A DNA stretch of 64,000 nt from Bog-756 sp963737625 (GTDB lineage Bacteria; Actinomycetota; Acidimicrobiia; Acidimicrobiales; RAAP-2), in contig CAVTTK010000002.1 of assembly GCA_963737625.1 (NCBI GenBank), forward strand, positions 1,550,001 through 1,614,000, in the 5' to 3' direction. The position numbers were made by a program, and so were the translations under genes. Shown here one piece after another: positions 17,824 to 25,848 of this stretch. The notes under the pieces were generated by a model. That model ran no database searches. It saw only the letters and a list, made by a program, of their open reading frames with translations, and was not told the DNA's origin. Each line of letters opens with the position of its first letter. The stretch's first letter is position 1.

Positions 17824-18346
17824 CGCCACCACCCCCTCCCCCGTGATGGGGCCGCGTGGTCGGCGTGGTCGGGGGTCGGGTCGTCGTTGTCGTGGTGGTA
17901 GTGGTGGCCGGTGGTTCCGTGGTGGTGGACGTCGGCGGTGCGGACGTCGACGTCGCATCATCATCACCGGGCGACGTGGTACTGGTCGTGGTCGTGGCCG
18001 GGACCGGGTTCACGGGTTGGGGTACCGGGGCCGCGGCATTGGGCCCCGGCGTGGCCACCGACGGAGGGGTCGTCGTCACACTGGAGGGATCCACCGCAGG
18101 ATTGGCCGAAGCAGACTGATCCGCGGCGGCCCGAGCCAGCCCCAGTTCCGCCTGCAGGCTCACCTCGCGTTGGCTGAGGGAGATGACCTGCTGATCCAAT
18201 CCCAGTGCCTCGGATGTACCGGCTTGCTGCTGTGTGGTGGCCTGCGGTGGACTGGCACCGGCGGCGGTCACCACGCCGAGGGCGACACCTCCAGTCGCCG
18301 CGAAGCCCATCAACCAGCCCCGTCTGCGCCTCCGACTCTCGCTCAT
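17816..18346 (-). CDS. Membrane-anchored Pro/Thr-tail protein with His-Gly end (first of three)
   Basis: 176 residues from ATG 18346, with a GAGGAG ribosome binding site. Layout: basic start (SESRRRRRGW), one membrane helix (about 12-31), a short heptad-like stretch (LDQQVISLSQREVSLQAELG), a Pro/Thr-rich chain with an acidic DDD patch, and an end of RPHHGGGGGGGD. Topology should be N-in/C-out. No family is recognised. It is the first gene of the nine-gene redox block, and the promoter region upstream carries a perfect palindrome. The His-Gly end might bind a metal (speculation). Confidence 0.74.
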   Translation of the reverse strand: MSESRRRRRGWLMGFAATGGVALGVVTAAGASPPQATTQQQAGTSEALGLDQQVISLSQREVSLQAELGLARAAADQSASANPAVDPSSVTTTPPSVATPGPNAAAPVPQPVNPVPATTTTSTTSPGDDDATSTSAPPTSTTTEPPATTTTTTTTTRPPTTPTTRPHHGGGGGGGD

Positions 18347-18401
18347 GGATCTCCTCGATCGTCCATGGGCAGCCCCTGCCCGCCACGTATCGTGACGGGT
18401 G

Positions 18402-18407
18402 AATGTA
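18402..18407 (-). promoter_or_regulatory. Candidate -10 of the redox operon
   Basis: TACATT on the minus strand would place the transcript start about 49 nt before the first tail-protein ATG, which does have a ribosome binding site. The corresponding -35 position would fall inside the palindrome at 18423-18446. Weak by itself; the geometry makes it worth noting. Confidence 0.3.
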
Positions 18408-18422
18408 AGTCGCCCATGAGCC

Positions 18423-18446
18423 GTCGATGAGAGTTCTCTCATCGAC
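18423..18446. promoter_or_regulatory. Perfect palindrome, candidate operator
   Basis: Arms GTCGATGAGAG and CTCTCATCGAC match at all 11 positions around a TT centre. It lies between the divergent redox operon (start 18346) and the LpdA-like gene (start 18563). The size and symmetry suit a dimeric repressor or activator. No regulator gene is immediately adjacent; the operon's own response regulator usually would prefer direct repeats. The binding protein is unknown. Confidence 0.6.
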
Positions 18447-18549
18447 CGACCTTGGCCACCCAAGGATCTCACCCCTTCTCCAGGGACCTCCATCGACACG
18501 ATTCAGTTAGGTCTTGAGGAATCGCCCCTGAGCGTCGCAGGCAGGGGCG

Positions 18550-18555
18550 TAACCT
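18550..18555 (+). promoter_or_regulatory. Leaderless -10 element of the LpdA-like gene
   Basis: TAACCT ends 7 nt before ATG 18563, which would place the transcript start on or next to the start codon. No Shine-Dalgarno sequence is present. The same geometry recurs at many genes in this window. Confidence 0.55.
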
Positions 18556-18562
18556 GGGTCTC

Positions 18563-19918
18563 ATGCGATTCGTGATCATCGGTGGAGGCCCGGCCGGCAA
18601 CCAGGCAGCCACACACGCCGCCCGGCTCGGCGTCGAGGTCACGCTCATCGAACGTGACGTCGTTGGGGGAGCTGCCAACCTCTGGGACTGCATCCCGTCC
18701 AAGGCCATGATCGCCACGGGTGGGGCCATGTCCTACCTCCGACGGATCGATGGCATGGGGGTGGTGGGGGCCGACGGTGACCTGGACCTCGAACGGGTGC
18801 GTCGCCGCATCACCGACATCGTCGAGCACCTTGAACAGACCAACGAGAAGATCCTCCGCAGTCAGCAGGTGGCCCTAGTCCGGGGCACCGCCCACCTGGT
18901 CGACGCCCACACTGTGGCGGCCGACACCGCCGAGGGCCGACTGAGCTTCGAGGCCGATGCCGTGCTGGTCAGCACCGGGAGCCGGCCCCGGGTCCCGGGG
19001 TGGGCCGATCTGTCAGGCGACCGGCTCCTGACCACCCGCGACGCCTACCCGCCCAAGGCGCTCCCCGACCACCTGGTGGTGATCGGCTCAGGCGTCACCG
19101 GGGTGGAGTTCGTGCACATGTTCTCGTCGCTCGGGTGCGAGGTGACACTGATCGTCAGCCGTCAGCAGGTCCTCCCCCAGAAGGACCCCGAGGTGGCCGC
19201 CGTGCTGGAGACTGACTTCTCCCGCCGTGGGGTCCATCTGCTCAAGGGGGCCCGCGCCGTAGCCGTGGACCAAGGGACCGAGGGGGTGGTGGTCCACTGT
19301 GACGACGGAAGGGTGGTGCGGGGCTCGCATGCGCTCCTGGCCATCGGCTCGGTGCCCAACTCAGAAGGTCTCGGGCTGGCTGACGCCGGCGTGGACACAG
19401 CCGAGGACGGGCACATCCCCATCAACCGTCACTGCCAGACCAACGTGCCCCACATCTTCGCTGCCGGCGACGTGTCGGGGAAGCTCCCGCTGTCGTCGGT
19501 GGCCTCCATGCAGGGCCGGAAGGTGGCTGAATACGTCGTGGGCGGACACACGGTGTCCCATCGGCACCCCAACTATGACAGTGCCCCGTCCGCAATTTTC
19601 ACCGAGCCCGAGATCGCCGATGTGGGCCTGGCCGAGGTGGACGCCTTCGCCCAGGGGCGGAAGATCCGAGTGACCAAGGTCCCGTTCGCCGCCAGTTCAC
19701 GGGCGCTGATCGACAATGACTCCCGCGGGTTTGTGAAGATCATCACCGATCCGGCCACCGGGATCGTCCTCGGAGGCTCCATCGTGGGCCGGAACGCCTC
19801 CGAGCTGATCTCCGTACTGGCCGTAGCCGTGACCGGTGGGCTGGGAGTGAAGGACATAGTCGAGTCCATGCTGGTGCACCCGACCCTGGCCGAGGCACTG
19901 GCCGAGGCGGCTGACTAA
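18563..19918 (+). CDS. LpdA-like FAD/NAD(P) flavoprotein lacking the redox disulfide
   Basis: 451 residues in the class I pyridine nucleotide-disulfide oxidoreductase fold. FAD motif GGGPAG is at 7-12, the NAD(P) motif GSGVTGVEF mid-chain, and the second FAD motif (HIFAAGDVSG) follows. The redox site reads GGAANLWDCIPSK: the position of the first Cys is Ala (38) and only C43 remains, so no disulfide can form. This matches the mycobacterial LpdA (Rv3303c) type, an NAD(P)H-dependent quinone reductase rather than a lipoamide dehydrogenase. It is divergent from the redox operon, and a shared control region would fit a common redox role (inference). Confidence 0.88.
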   Translation: MRFVIIGGGPAGNQAATHAARLGVEVTLIERDVVGGAANLWDCIPSKAMIATGGAMSYLRRIDGMGVVGADGDLDLERVRRRITDIVEHLEQTNEKILRSQQVALVRGTAHLVDAHTVAADTAEGRLSFEADAVLVSTGSRPRVPGWADLSGDRLLTTRDAYPPKALPDHLVVIGSGVTGVEFVHMFSSLGCEVTLIVSRQQVLPQKDPEVAAVLETDFSRRGVHLLKGARAVAVDQGTEGVVVHCDDGRVVRGSHALLAIGSVPNSEGLGLADAGVDTAEDGHIPINRHCQTNVPHIFAAGDVSGKLPLSSVASMQGRKVAEYVVGGHTVSHRHPNYDSAPSAIFTEPEIADVGLAEVDAFAQGRKIRVTKVPFAASSRALIDNDSRGFVKIITDPATGIVLGGSIVGRNASELISVLAVAVTGGLGVKDIVESMLVHPTLAEALAEAAD

Positions 19919-19970
19919 CACAGGTTCGACGGTCATCAATCCCATAGGAGGGGGCGGTTAGGGTGACCGG

Positions 19971-21278
19971 GTGACCGGTGCGACCACCGACGACGGCACA
20001 GGTCGGGCATCTCCCGGTCCCGTACCGTCGGGCGACGATGCGGCGGACATGGGTCCGGAGGCCACCTCACCCCTGAGCCCGGGGCCCGCCACGAGCCGGA
20101 TGGAACGCCGTCGGGCCGAGGCTCCGTGGATCCGGCGCCACGGCCAAGCCCTGCGGACACTGGCGCGGACGATCGGAACGTTCACCCTGTCCCGGCTGAT
20201 GGTGGCCCTGGGCCTGGGATCGGTCTTGGTCATCAACCAGGGACTGGCCACCCACCACTTCACCGGTCCGTGGCCATCCCCCCCTAGGGCGTCGCTGTTC
20301 TTGCAGGCCTTGGGCTCCTGGGACGCCAGCTGGTACCTGCTGATCGCCGGCCACGGGTACTTCCCCCCTCCAGCACAGTTCCCTATCGCCCACGGGTCGG
20401 CCACGGCGTTCTTCCCGCTATGGCCCCTCATGGTGCGGGGGGTATCCGACCTGACGGGGTTGACGCCCATCGTGACCGGGGTCGGTCTGGCCTTCGCGGT
20501 CGGGGCCGCGGCCACGGTGGCCATCTGGCACCTGGTACGCCACCTGTGCGACGACGTCGTGGCCGACCGGGCCGTCGTCCTCTGGGCCTTCTTTCCGGGT
20601 GCCGTGGTCCTGTCCATGGTGTACTCGGAGGCCCTGGCCATCCTGCTCTGTGCCATCAGTCTGCTGGCTCTCCTGCAGCGACGGTGGCTGGTGGCCGGCC
20701 TGGCCGCGGGTGCGGCCACGGGCGTTCACCCCGAGGCCATCGTGCTGGTGCTCTGTTGTCTTTGGGCCGCCGGGGTGGCCATCCGCAGAGCACGGGACTG
20801 GTGGGCGCTGCTGGCCCCGGCCCTCTCCGTGGCTGGCGTGGCTGGCTACTTCTTGTATCTGTGGAACGCCACCGGGGACTTCCTCGGGTGGTACCACGTG
20901 GAACGGGACCAGTGGGGAGGCACCGGCTTCTACCACGACACCGTGTTCGTGGTCCGCCAGTCGGTGACCCATCCCCACGATCTCGAGGCCGTGGTCCCTG
21001 CCCTCGGACTCCTGTTCGCCCTAGCCGGGCTGTACCTCATGGTCCAGTGGCGGCCGCCGGTGGTCATCTGGATCTACACGGTCGGGATACTGCTCTCCGC
21101 CTTCGACTCCAACATGGTGGGAGCCCGCCCGCGGGTCCTGCTCACGGCCTTCCCCCTCATCGTGGCCGTGGCACGGTGGGTGCGACCCGCTGCGTTCGGG
21201 GCCGTGGCCGCGACGTCGGCCTTCCTTCTGGCTACGATGACGATCCTCCTGTTCTCCCTGGTGCTCGTGGCTCCGTAG
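19971..21278 (+). CDS. PIG-V-like polytopic mannosyltransferase
   Basis: 435 residues. A polar N-terminus of about 60 residues precedes roughly ten membrane helices. Family marks are LGSWDASWYLLIAGHGYFP and AFFPLWPLMVRG, the PIG-V-like GT-C pattern in which the Asp of WDA is the likely catalytic or substrate residue. Relatives use polyprenyl-phosphate mannose outside the membrane to build glycolipids or glycans. Start GTG 19971 is 6 nt after TAGGGT, consistent with a leaderless message. It is monocistronic as far as can be seen. Confidence 0.75.
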   Translation: MTGATTDDGTGRASPGPVPSGDDAADMGPEATSPLSPGPATSRMERRRAEAPWIRRHGQALRTLARTIGTFTLSRLMVALGLGSVLVINQGLATHHFTGPWPSPPRASLFLQALGSWDASWYLLIAGHGYFPPPAQFPIAHGSATAFFPLWPLMVRGVSDLTGLTPIVTGVGLAFAVGAAATVAIWHLVRHLCDDVVADRAVVLWAFFPGAVVLSMVYSEALAILLCAISLLALLQRRWLVAGLAAGAATGVHPEAIVLVLCCLWAAGVAIRRARDWWALLAPALSVAGVAGYFLYLWNATGDFLGWYHVERDQWGGTGFYHDTVFVVRQSVTHPHDLEAVVPALGLLFALAGLYLMVQWRPPVVIWIYTVGILLSAFDSNMVGARPRVLLTAFPLIVAVARWVRPAAFGAVAATSAFLLATMTILLFSLVLVAP

Positions 21279-21413
21279 TCAAGGGGCAGCATGGAGACGG
21301 GCAGGGCCCTGACCACGTCCGACAACGACGCATCGACCCGGTACCGAGGGATAACCATGACGACCGCCGGACACAATCAACCGTGACACTGAACGAACGC
21401 CGGAGGGCCGGAC

Positions 21414-22220
21414 ATGAGTGACGGCCGTCCGGGTCGTGTAGCGGGAAAGGTAGCTGTGGTCACCGGTGGTGCCGGCGGAATCGGCGGGGCCACGGCCCAC
21501 GCCTTGGCCCTCCAGGGGGCCTCGGTGGCGGTCCTCGATGTTGACCGGGCCGGGGCCGAGCGAGTGGCCGGGGAGATTCGGTCGGCCGGCGGCCAATCGC
21601 TCGCCGTGGCCGCGGACCTGGCTGATGAGTCCGCCATCATCGAAGCCGTCCGGTCGGTGGTCGATCACTTCGGACGACTGGATGTGCTCCACAACAACGC
21701 CGCCCTGACCGATTCCGACTTCCTCAACCGGGACACTCCGGTCACCGAGCTGGACCTCGGGGTGTGGAACAGGACACTCGCCGTGAACCTGACCAGTCAG
21801 ATGCTCACCAGCAAGCACGCCATCCCCGAAATGGTCCGCCACGGTGGCGGCTCCATCATCAACATGTCCTCGGGTGCCTCGTTGAAGGGCGACCGGACGC
21901 GCACCGCCTACGGGGTCTCCAAGGCCGGGGTGAACACGCTGACCATGTATGTGGCCACCTCCCACGGAAAGCAGAACGTCCGCGCCAACACCATCGTGCC
22001 CGGGCTGATCATCACGGACGCGGTGCGGGCCCACCTGAACGAGGACATCCTCGCCGGGCTCAGCCGGGCCATCCTGACGACCCACCTCGGCGAACCCGAC
22101 GACATCGCCAATCTCGTCGTGTTCCTGGCCTCTGACGAGTCCCGCTACATCACCGGGCAGATGATCTCCGTCGACGGCGGCATGTCGGCCCACGTCGGGA
22201 GCGCGGGACACGACGAGTAA
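21414..22220 (+). CDS. SDR family NAD(P)-dependent oxidoreductase
   Basis: 268 residues of the classical short-chain dehydrogenase fold. It has the cofactor motif TGGAGGIG (about 17-24), HNNAAL, the catalytic Ser in INMSSGAS, YGVSK for the catalytic Tyr/Lys, and the C-terminal GQMISVDGGMS. A GGAGGG ribosome binding site precedes ATG 21414. It converges with a second SDR gene, 70 bp apart. Substrate cannot be assigned. Confidence 0.9.
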   Translation: MSDGRPGRVAGKVAVVTGGAGGIGGATAHALALQGASVAVLDVDRAGAERVAGEIRSAGGQSLAVAADLADESAIIEAVRSVVDHFGRLDVLHNNAALTDSDFLNRDTPVTELDLGVWNRTLAVNLTSQMLTSKHAIPEMVRHGGGSIINMSSGASLKGDRTRTAYGVSKAGVNTLTMYVATSHGKQNVRANTIVPGLIITDAVRAHLNEDILAGLSRAILTTHLGEPDDIANLVVFLASDESRYITGQMISVDGGMSAHVGSAGHDE

Positions 22221-22290
22221 GGTCGGCGGACCACGGCCGCCAAGCAAGGACCCCGTCGGCCCCGTTGGCTCTCATGGGCGCCAGGGGCGT

Positions 22291-23091
22291 CTAGGCGGAC
22301 CCCAGAATGTAGGCACCGGTGTCGGGATGGTGGGTCCAGCCGCTGGAGGCCTCCGTGCCGCCGTCGACATGAATGGTCTGCCCGGTGACGTAGCTGGACA
22401 TGTCGCCAGCCAGGAACACGGCGGCGCCCGCCATCTCGTCGACGTGACCGGCCCGACCCATGGGAATGGTCAGCCCGAAATGCTCCTCGGCACCCGGAGG
22501 GGCCACCGACCTCATGCCCTCGGTCAGCGTGATATCCGGGGCCAGGGCGTTGACCCGAATGCCGTACAGGGCCAGTTCCAGGGCCGCCGTCTTGGTGTAG
22601 TTGATGACTCCGGCCTTGGCTGCGGCATACGCCGCGTACCCCGGTGCCGCCCGCACCCCCTCGATCGAGGTGATGTTGATGATGCTCCCCGGCGTCGTCG
22701 TCTCGACCATCGATCGGGCCACTCGCTGGGTGCAGAGGATGACATGTTTGAGGTTGGACCGGTAGAGGGCGTCCCAACCGTTCTCCGATGTTTCGAGCAG
22801 GGGCGAGAAGAACACGCCGCCGGCGTTGTTGACCAGGATGCTGACCTGGCCCAGCCCCTCCGTGGTGCGGGCCAGAGCGGCGTCGACTTCATCTGCCTGC
22901 CGGACGTCCGTGGGTATGCCTAGGCCACCGATCTCCTCGGCCGCTGATGCGGTGGTCTCGGGGTCCCGCTCCCAGATGGCCACCTTGGCTCCGAAGGCGG
23001 CCAGGCCGCGGGCGATGCCCCGCCCGATCCCGGCACCTCCACCGGTCACCACGGCCACCCGGTCGGTCAGGAGAACGGAGGAAGGGTTCAT
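22291..23091 (-). CDS. SDR family NAD(P)-dependent oxidoreductase
   Basis: 266 residues from ATG 23091 (a TTG six bases further up is unlikely). Motifs are TGGGAGIGRG, NNAGG, INITSIEG for the catalytic Ser, YAAAK for the Tyr/Lys pair, and GQTIHVDGG near the C-terminus. It is divergent from the AhpD-like gene at 23186. Both it and the neighbouring SDR probably act on small lipid or xenobiotic carbonyls, but nothing in the sequence fixes the substrate. Confidence 0.9.
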   Translation of the reverse strand: MNPSSVLLTDRVAVVTGGGAGIGRGIARGLAAFGAKVAIWERDPETTASAAEEIGGLGIPTDVRQADEVDAALARTTEGLGQVSILVNNAGGVFFSPLLETSENGWDALYRSNLKHVILCTQRVARSMVETTTPGSIINITSIEGVRAAPGYAAYAAAKAGVINYTKTAALELALYGIRVNALAPDITLTEGMRSVAPPGAEEHFGLTIPMGRAGHVDEMAGAAVFLAGDMSSYVTGQTIHVDGGTEASSGWTHHPDTGAYILGSA

Positions 23092-23132
23092 GGACAAGGG
23101 GACCTCGATCCTTATAGGTTCATGGTGGAAGT

Positions 23133-23150
23133 TTCATTATCACTGATGAA
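23133..23150. promoter_or_regulatory. Short inverted repeat in divergent promoter region
   Basis: TTCAT-N8-ATGAA lies in an AT-rich patch between the leftward SDR gene and the rightward AhpD-like gene. It could be a regulator half-site pair, but five-base arms are too short to be sure. Confidence 0.25.
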
Positions 23151-23185
23151 GAACGATCGGTTACTCCGGTCGAGAGGGGGAGTGT

Positions 23186-23782
23186 ATGCCACGCATCGAA
23201 CCGATCCCGATGGACCAGCTGGCTGACGAACCGCGCCGGATCATCGAGGAGGGTGTGGCCGACGGGACCTACGCCACCCCGATCCCCCTCCAGATCTTCG
23301 CCTACCGCACGGCCCAGATCATGCAAACCAGCATGGCCCGATCCGCCTGGGGCAAGAAGAGCCTCCTCGGCGGGCGGATCCTCGAGCTCATCCGGATCCG
23401 GAGCGCCCAGCTGGGAGAGTGCCAACCCTGCATGCAGTCGCGCAAGCATGACTCCATCACCGATGAGGACGTGGCCTGCCTCATCGCCCCCGGTCACTCG
23501 GACCTGACCGATCAAGAGCGCCTGGCGGTTGAGTTCCTGGACCTCCTCTCGGCCGATCACCATGCCATCGACGACGAAACCTACCGCCGACTGGGCGAGG
23601 TATTCACGGCGGCCCAGATCATCGAGTTGGGCTTCACCTGTGCCACCACCATGGGCACCCACCGGTTCATCCATACTCTGGATCCCTTCGGCACCGCTCC
23701 CCCGGTGATCGCCTTCGACCCCGACCAGGTGGACTCGGCCTATGCCGACAATGCTCAGATCGTCGAGCAGGCGCAGGCATGA
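23186..23782 (+). CDS. Carboxymuconolactone decarboxylase / AhpD-like protein
   Basis: 198 residues. The alpha-helical CMD fold is marked by LIRIRSAQLGECQPCMQSR, giving the AhpD-type redox pair C79-x2-C82 with H88 following. With that CxxC it is likelier a peroxidase-type thiol protein than a lactone decarboxylase. ATG 23186 has a purine-rich GGGGGAG site. Its last codons overlap the start of the epimerase gene by 4 bp (ATGA), so the two are co-translated. Confidence 0.85.
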   Translation: MPRIEPIPMDQLADEPRRIIEEGVADGTYATPIPLQIFAYRTAQIMQTSMARSAWGKKSLLGGRILELIRIRSAQLGECQPCMQSRKHDSITDEDVACLIAPGHSDLTDQERLAVEFLDLLSADHHAIDDETYRRLGEVFTAAQIIELGFTCATTMGTHRFIHTLDPFGTAPPVIAFDPDQVDSAYADNAQIVEQAQA

Positions 23783-24768
23783 GCGAGACCGTCTTCGTCA
23801 CCGGTGCCACCGGTCTGGCCGGAGCCAACATCTGCAAGCTCCTGTTGGAGCGTGGTGACACCGTCCGAGCCTTGGCCCGGGACGGCGCCGACACCGGACC
23901 TCTGGTCGAACTGGGGGTGGAGGTGGTTACCGGGGACATCACCGACGCCGCCGACGTGATGCGGGCCGCCAGGGGATGCCAATCGGCCATCCACAGCGCC
24001 GCTCTGTTGGGCGGGGCGAGCCAGGACATCGAACCCTTCCGGGCCGTCAACATCGACGGCACCAAGTACGTCCTCGACGCCGGTCAGGCCCTGGGCATGC
24101 GCCGAGTGGTGGCGGTGAGCACCGGGACCTTCTTCGACACCTCGGGCGGCCTCGAGCGGGAGGATGCCCCGGTGTCCACGAAGCCCAGCTCGGATCCGTA
24201 CACCATCACCAAGATGGCCGCATTCGAGGACGCCATGGCTCGCGCCGCCGCCGGCCAGGACGTGGTGACTACCCACCCGGGTGCCATCTTCGGACCTTCG
24301 CCGGTGGTCAGCAATGCTCTGGGCAAGACCAGCTTCAATCGCGTCCTTCTCTCGGCCCTCCGTCAACGCATCCAGTCCTACCTGCGCTTCCCGGTGAGTT
24401 GGGTATTCGCCGATGACATCGCCCGGGGATGCATCCTGGCCTTGGACCGCGGCGTCTCGGGGGAGCGGTACATGCTCGACGGGCGTCCCGAGGACGTGGT
24501 CAGTACCGCCGAGGCCTGCAGCCGGATCTGCGAACTGGCCGGCATGGACCACCGGGTGACAGACATCGAGCCGTCCGATGACCCCGAGCTGGCCAAGGTG
24601 TTCGGCCCCACGCTGGTGGCCATCGCCGCCAAGGCCGCGAAGGACAAGCGGGTGCGGCGCGACTTGTCCGAATCCAAGACGTACAAGCGCCTGGGGTACG
24701 AACCGATCAGCCTCGACGACGGACTCATAGCCACTACGGCCTGGCTGAGGGCACTCGACAAGTTCTGA
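23779..24768 (+). CDS. NAD-dependent epimerase/dehydratase family protein
   Basis: 329 residues, extended-SDR fold: cofactor loop TGATGLAGANI at about 8-18, early HSAALLGG, and YTITK as the catalytic Tyr-x3-Lys. The C-terminal half is divergent, as in substrate-specific members acting on sugar nucleotides, sterols or flavonoid-like ketones. It overlaps the AhpD-like gene. The following roughly 670 bp hold only one small gene, so this is the edge of the well-packed region. Confidence 0.85.
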   Translation: MSETVFVTGATGLAGANICKLLLERGDTVRALARDGADTGPLVELGVEVVTGDITDAADVMRAARGCQSAIHSAALLGGASQDIEPFRAVNIDGTKYVLDAGQALGMRRVVAVSTGTFFDTSGGLEREDAPVSTKPSSDPYTITKMAAFEDAMARAAAGQDVVTTHPGAIFGPSPVVSNALGKTSFNRVLLSALRQRIQSYLRFPVSWVFADDIARGCILALDRGVSGERYMLDGRPEDVVSTAEACSRICELAGMDHRVTDIEPSDDPELAKVFGPTLVAIAAKAAKDKRVRRDLSESKTYKRLGYEPISLDDGLIATTAWLRALDKF

Positions 24769-25058
24769 GCGTCTAGCGCCCGGTTGACGACCCGGGTACC
24801 GGTCCACGCCATGAGGCCGTCGAACGCCTGGCATCGGCCGGAACTCGGGCTTGGGTTCTGACCGGTGCCCAGCCCGGAGGGCTTCGAGATGCCCCGGGTG
24901 CTGGACCCACCCATTCTCCCACCAGAGCGGGTCCAGGTGTGCACCATCAGCCTTGCCTGGTGTTCCCTTGTCCCACGGCGCTGTGACCTACCGAGGCGCG
25001 CCCACTACCGCGCCCAGGTGTACCGGTCCGGGTCCAGCTCCGCCGTCCAGCGGGAGAG
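24769..25058. other. Gene-free edge of a sparse region
   Basis: No gene with codon structure, start signal or recognisable similarity is seen. This marks the left border of a sparse stretch that runs to the tRNA at 29989. Confidence 0.4.
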
Positions 25059-25208
25059 CTAGAGGCGCAATGGGCCCCCAGCACCATCCTGCGGGGGGAC
25101 GTCGTCCCTACGCAGATGTCGATCGATCATCTCGGCCTGTGTACGGATCAGGGAAGCAAACTCCCTATTCGTCATGGCTCGGATCTCGTCCTCAGTCGGG
25201 TACTCCAT
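25059..25208 (-). CDS. Small hypothetical protein, 49 aa
   Basis: A short gene with an excellent ribosome binding site: GGAGG lies 7 nt before ATG 25208. The product begins MEYPTEDEIRAMTNREF, continues with a helical charged segment (LIRTQAEMIDRHLRRDD) and ends TAG 25061-25059. No family is recognised. The strong start signal and the amphipathic, non-repetitive composition favour a real small protein, possibly a small helical regulator or an antitoxin-like piece (speculation). Confidence 0.5.
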   Translation of the reverse strand: MEYPTEDEIRAMTNREFASLIRTQAEMIDRHLRRDDVPPQDGAGGPLRL

Positions 25209-25426
25209 ACCGCAACCTCCACCCAAGGACCCTCGTACCCCAGATCCTGCCCAAGGAGAAGCCGCTCTGCAACTGCGTTTACTCTGGTCACCGGTCGTAG
25301 AGGCAATATGGGGCCCAGAGACGTCACTGACTTGGCCTCCTTCGCATGTGGAGACTTCGTCCTCGCACCGGATCGACTCGCCCCGATCAACCCGTCAGGG
25401 TGCCGAGATCAGACTGCTGCGGGATG

Positions 25427-25432
25427 TACCCT
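25427..25432 (+). promoter_or_regulatory. Leaderless -10 element
   Basis: TACCCT ends 6 nt before ATG 25439 of the 124-residue hypothetical gene, with no ribosome binding site. It supports that start. Confidence 0.45.
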
Positions 25433-25438
25433 GCGATC

Positions 25439-25813
25439 ATGGCGAAGACGAACTACGTGAACTTGACGGTGGTGGGCGATGCCGGGACGGCGAAGGCGAC
25501 GGCCGCACAAGCCCTTGAGGCCCGCAAGTTCAGAGTCACGTGGTCCGATGATTGGAATGCGACCGCTGAGCGGGGGAACAAGCTCGCCAATGCCCTGGCC
25601 GGCGCTGCCGCTCAGTACATGAAGGTGCTGGTGTCACTGCACACCGGCACGGAGCCCGCCCACACGGTCATCCGCTTGGAGAAGGGGTCGTCGGGGGCCA
25701 TGGGTGGAGCGATAGGTGTGTCCCGAACGACGAAGAACCTCCGCACATTGCGTGACGAACTTGCCGACACGTTCCAAGCCGCGGGTGTCTTGGTCGGCGT
25801 CTCCGAGGGCTGA
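25439..25813 (+). CDS. Hypothetical protein, 124 aa
   Basis: A soluble, mixed alpha/beta-looking chain (MAKTNYVNLTVVGDAGTAKA, AALEARKFRVTWSDDWNATAE-like and LRTLRDELADTFQAAGVLVG segments). No domain is recognised. The alternation of a short strand, a helix and a strand recalls small proteins with a ferredoxin-like fold, but no function follows. The start is supported by a leaderless-type hexamer. It lies in the sparse region and faces the DUF1059 gene. Confidence 0.6.
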   Translation: MAKTNYVNLTVVGDAGTAKATAAQALEARKFRVTWSDDWNATAERGNKLANALAGAAAQYMKVLVSLHTGTEPAHTVIRLEKGSSGAMGGAIGVSRTTKNLRTLRDELADTFQAAGVLVGVSEG

Positions 25814-25848
25814 CCGAGTAGCCCAACAGGGCGCCGCTGGAGGACCGA

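Noticed and set aside
25061..25310. Possible direct repeat (TAGAGGCGCAATGGG versus TAGAGGCAATATGGG)
   Set aside because: The match is short and imperfect and shows no link to the tRNA 3' end, so it is not called an attachment site.
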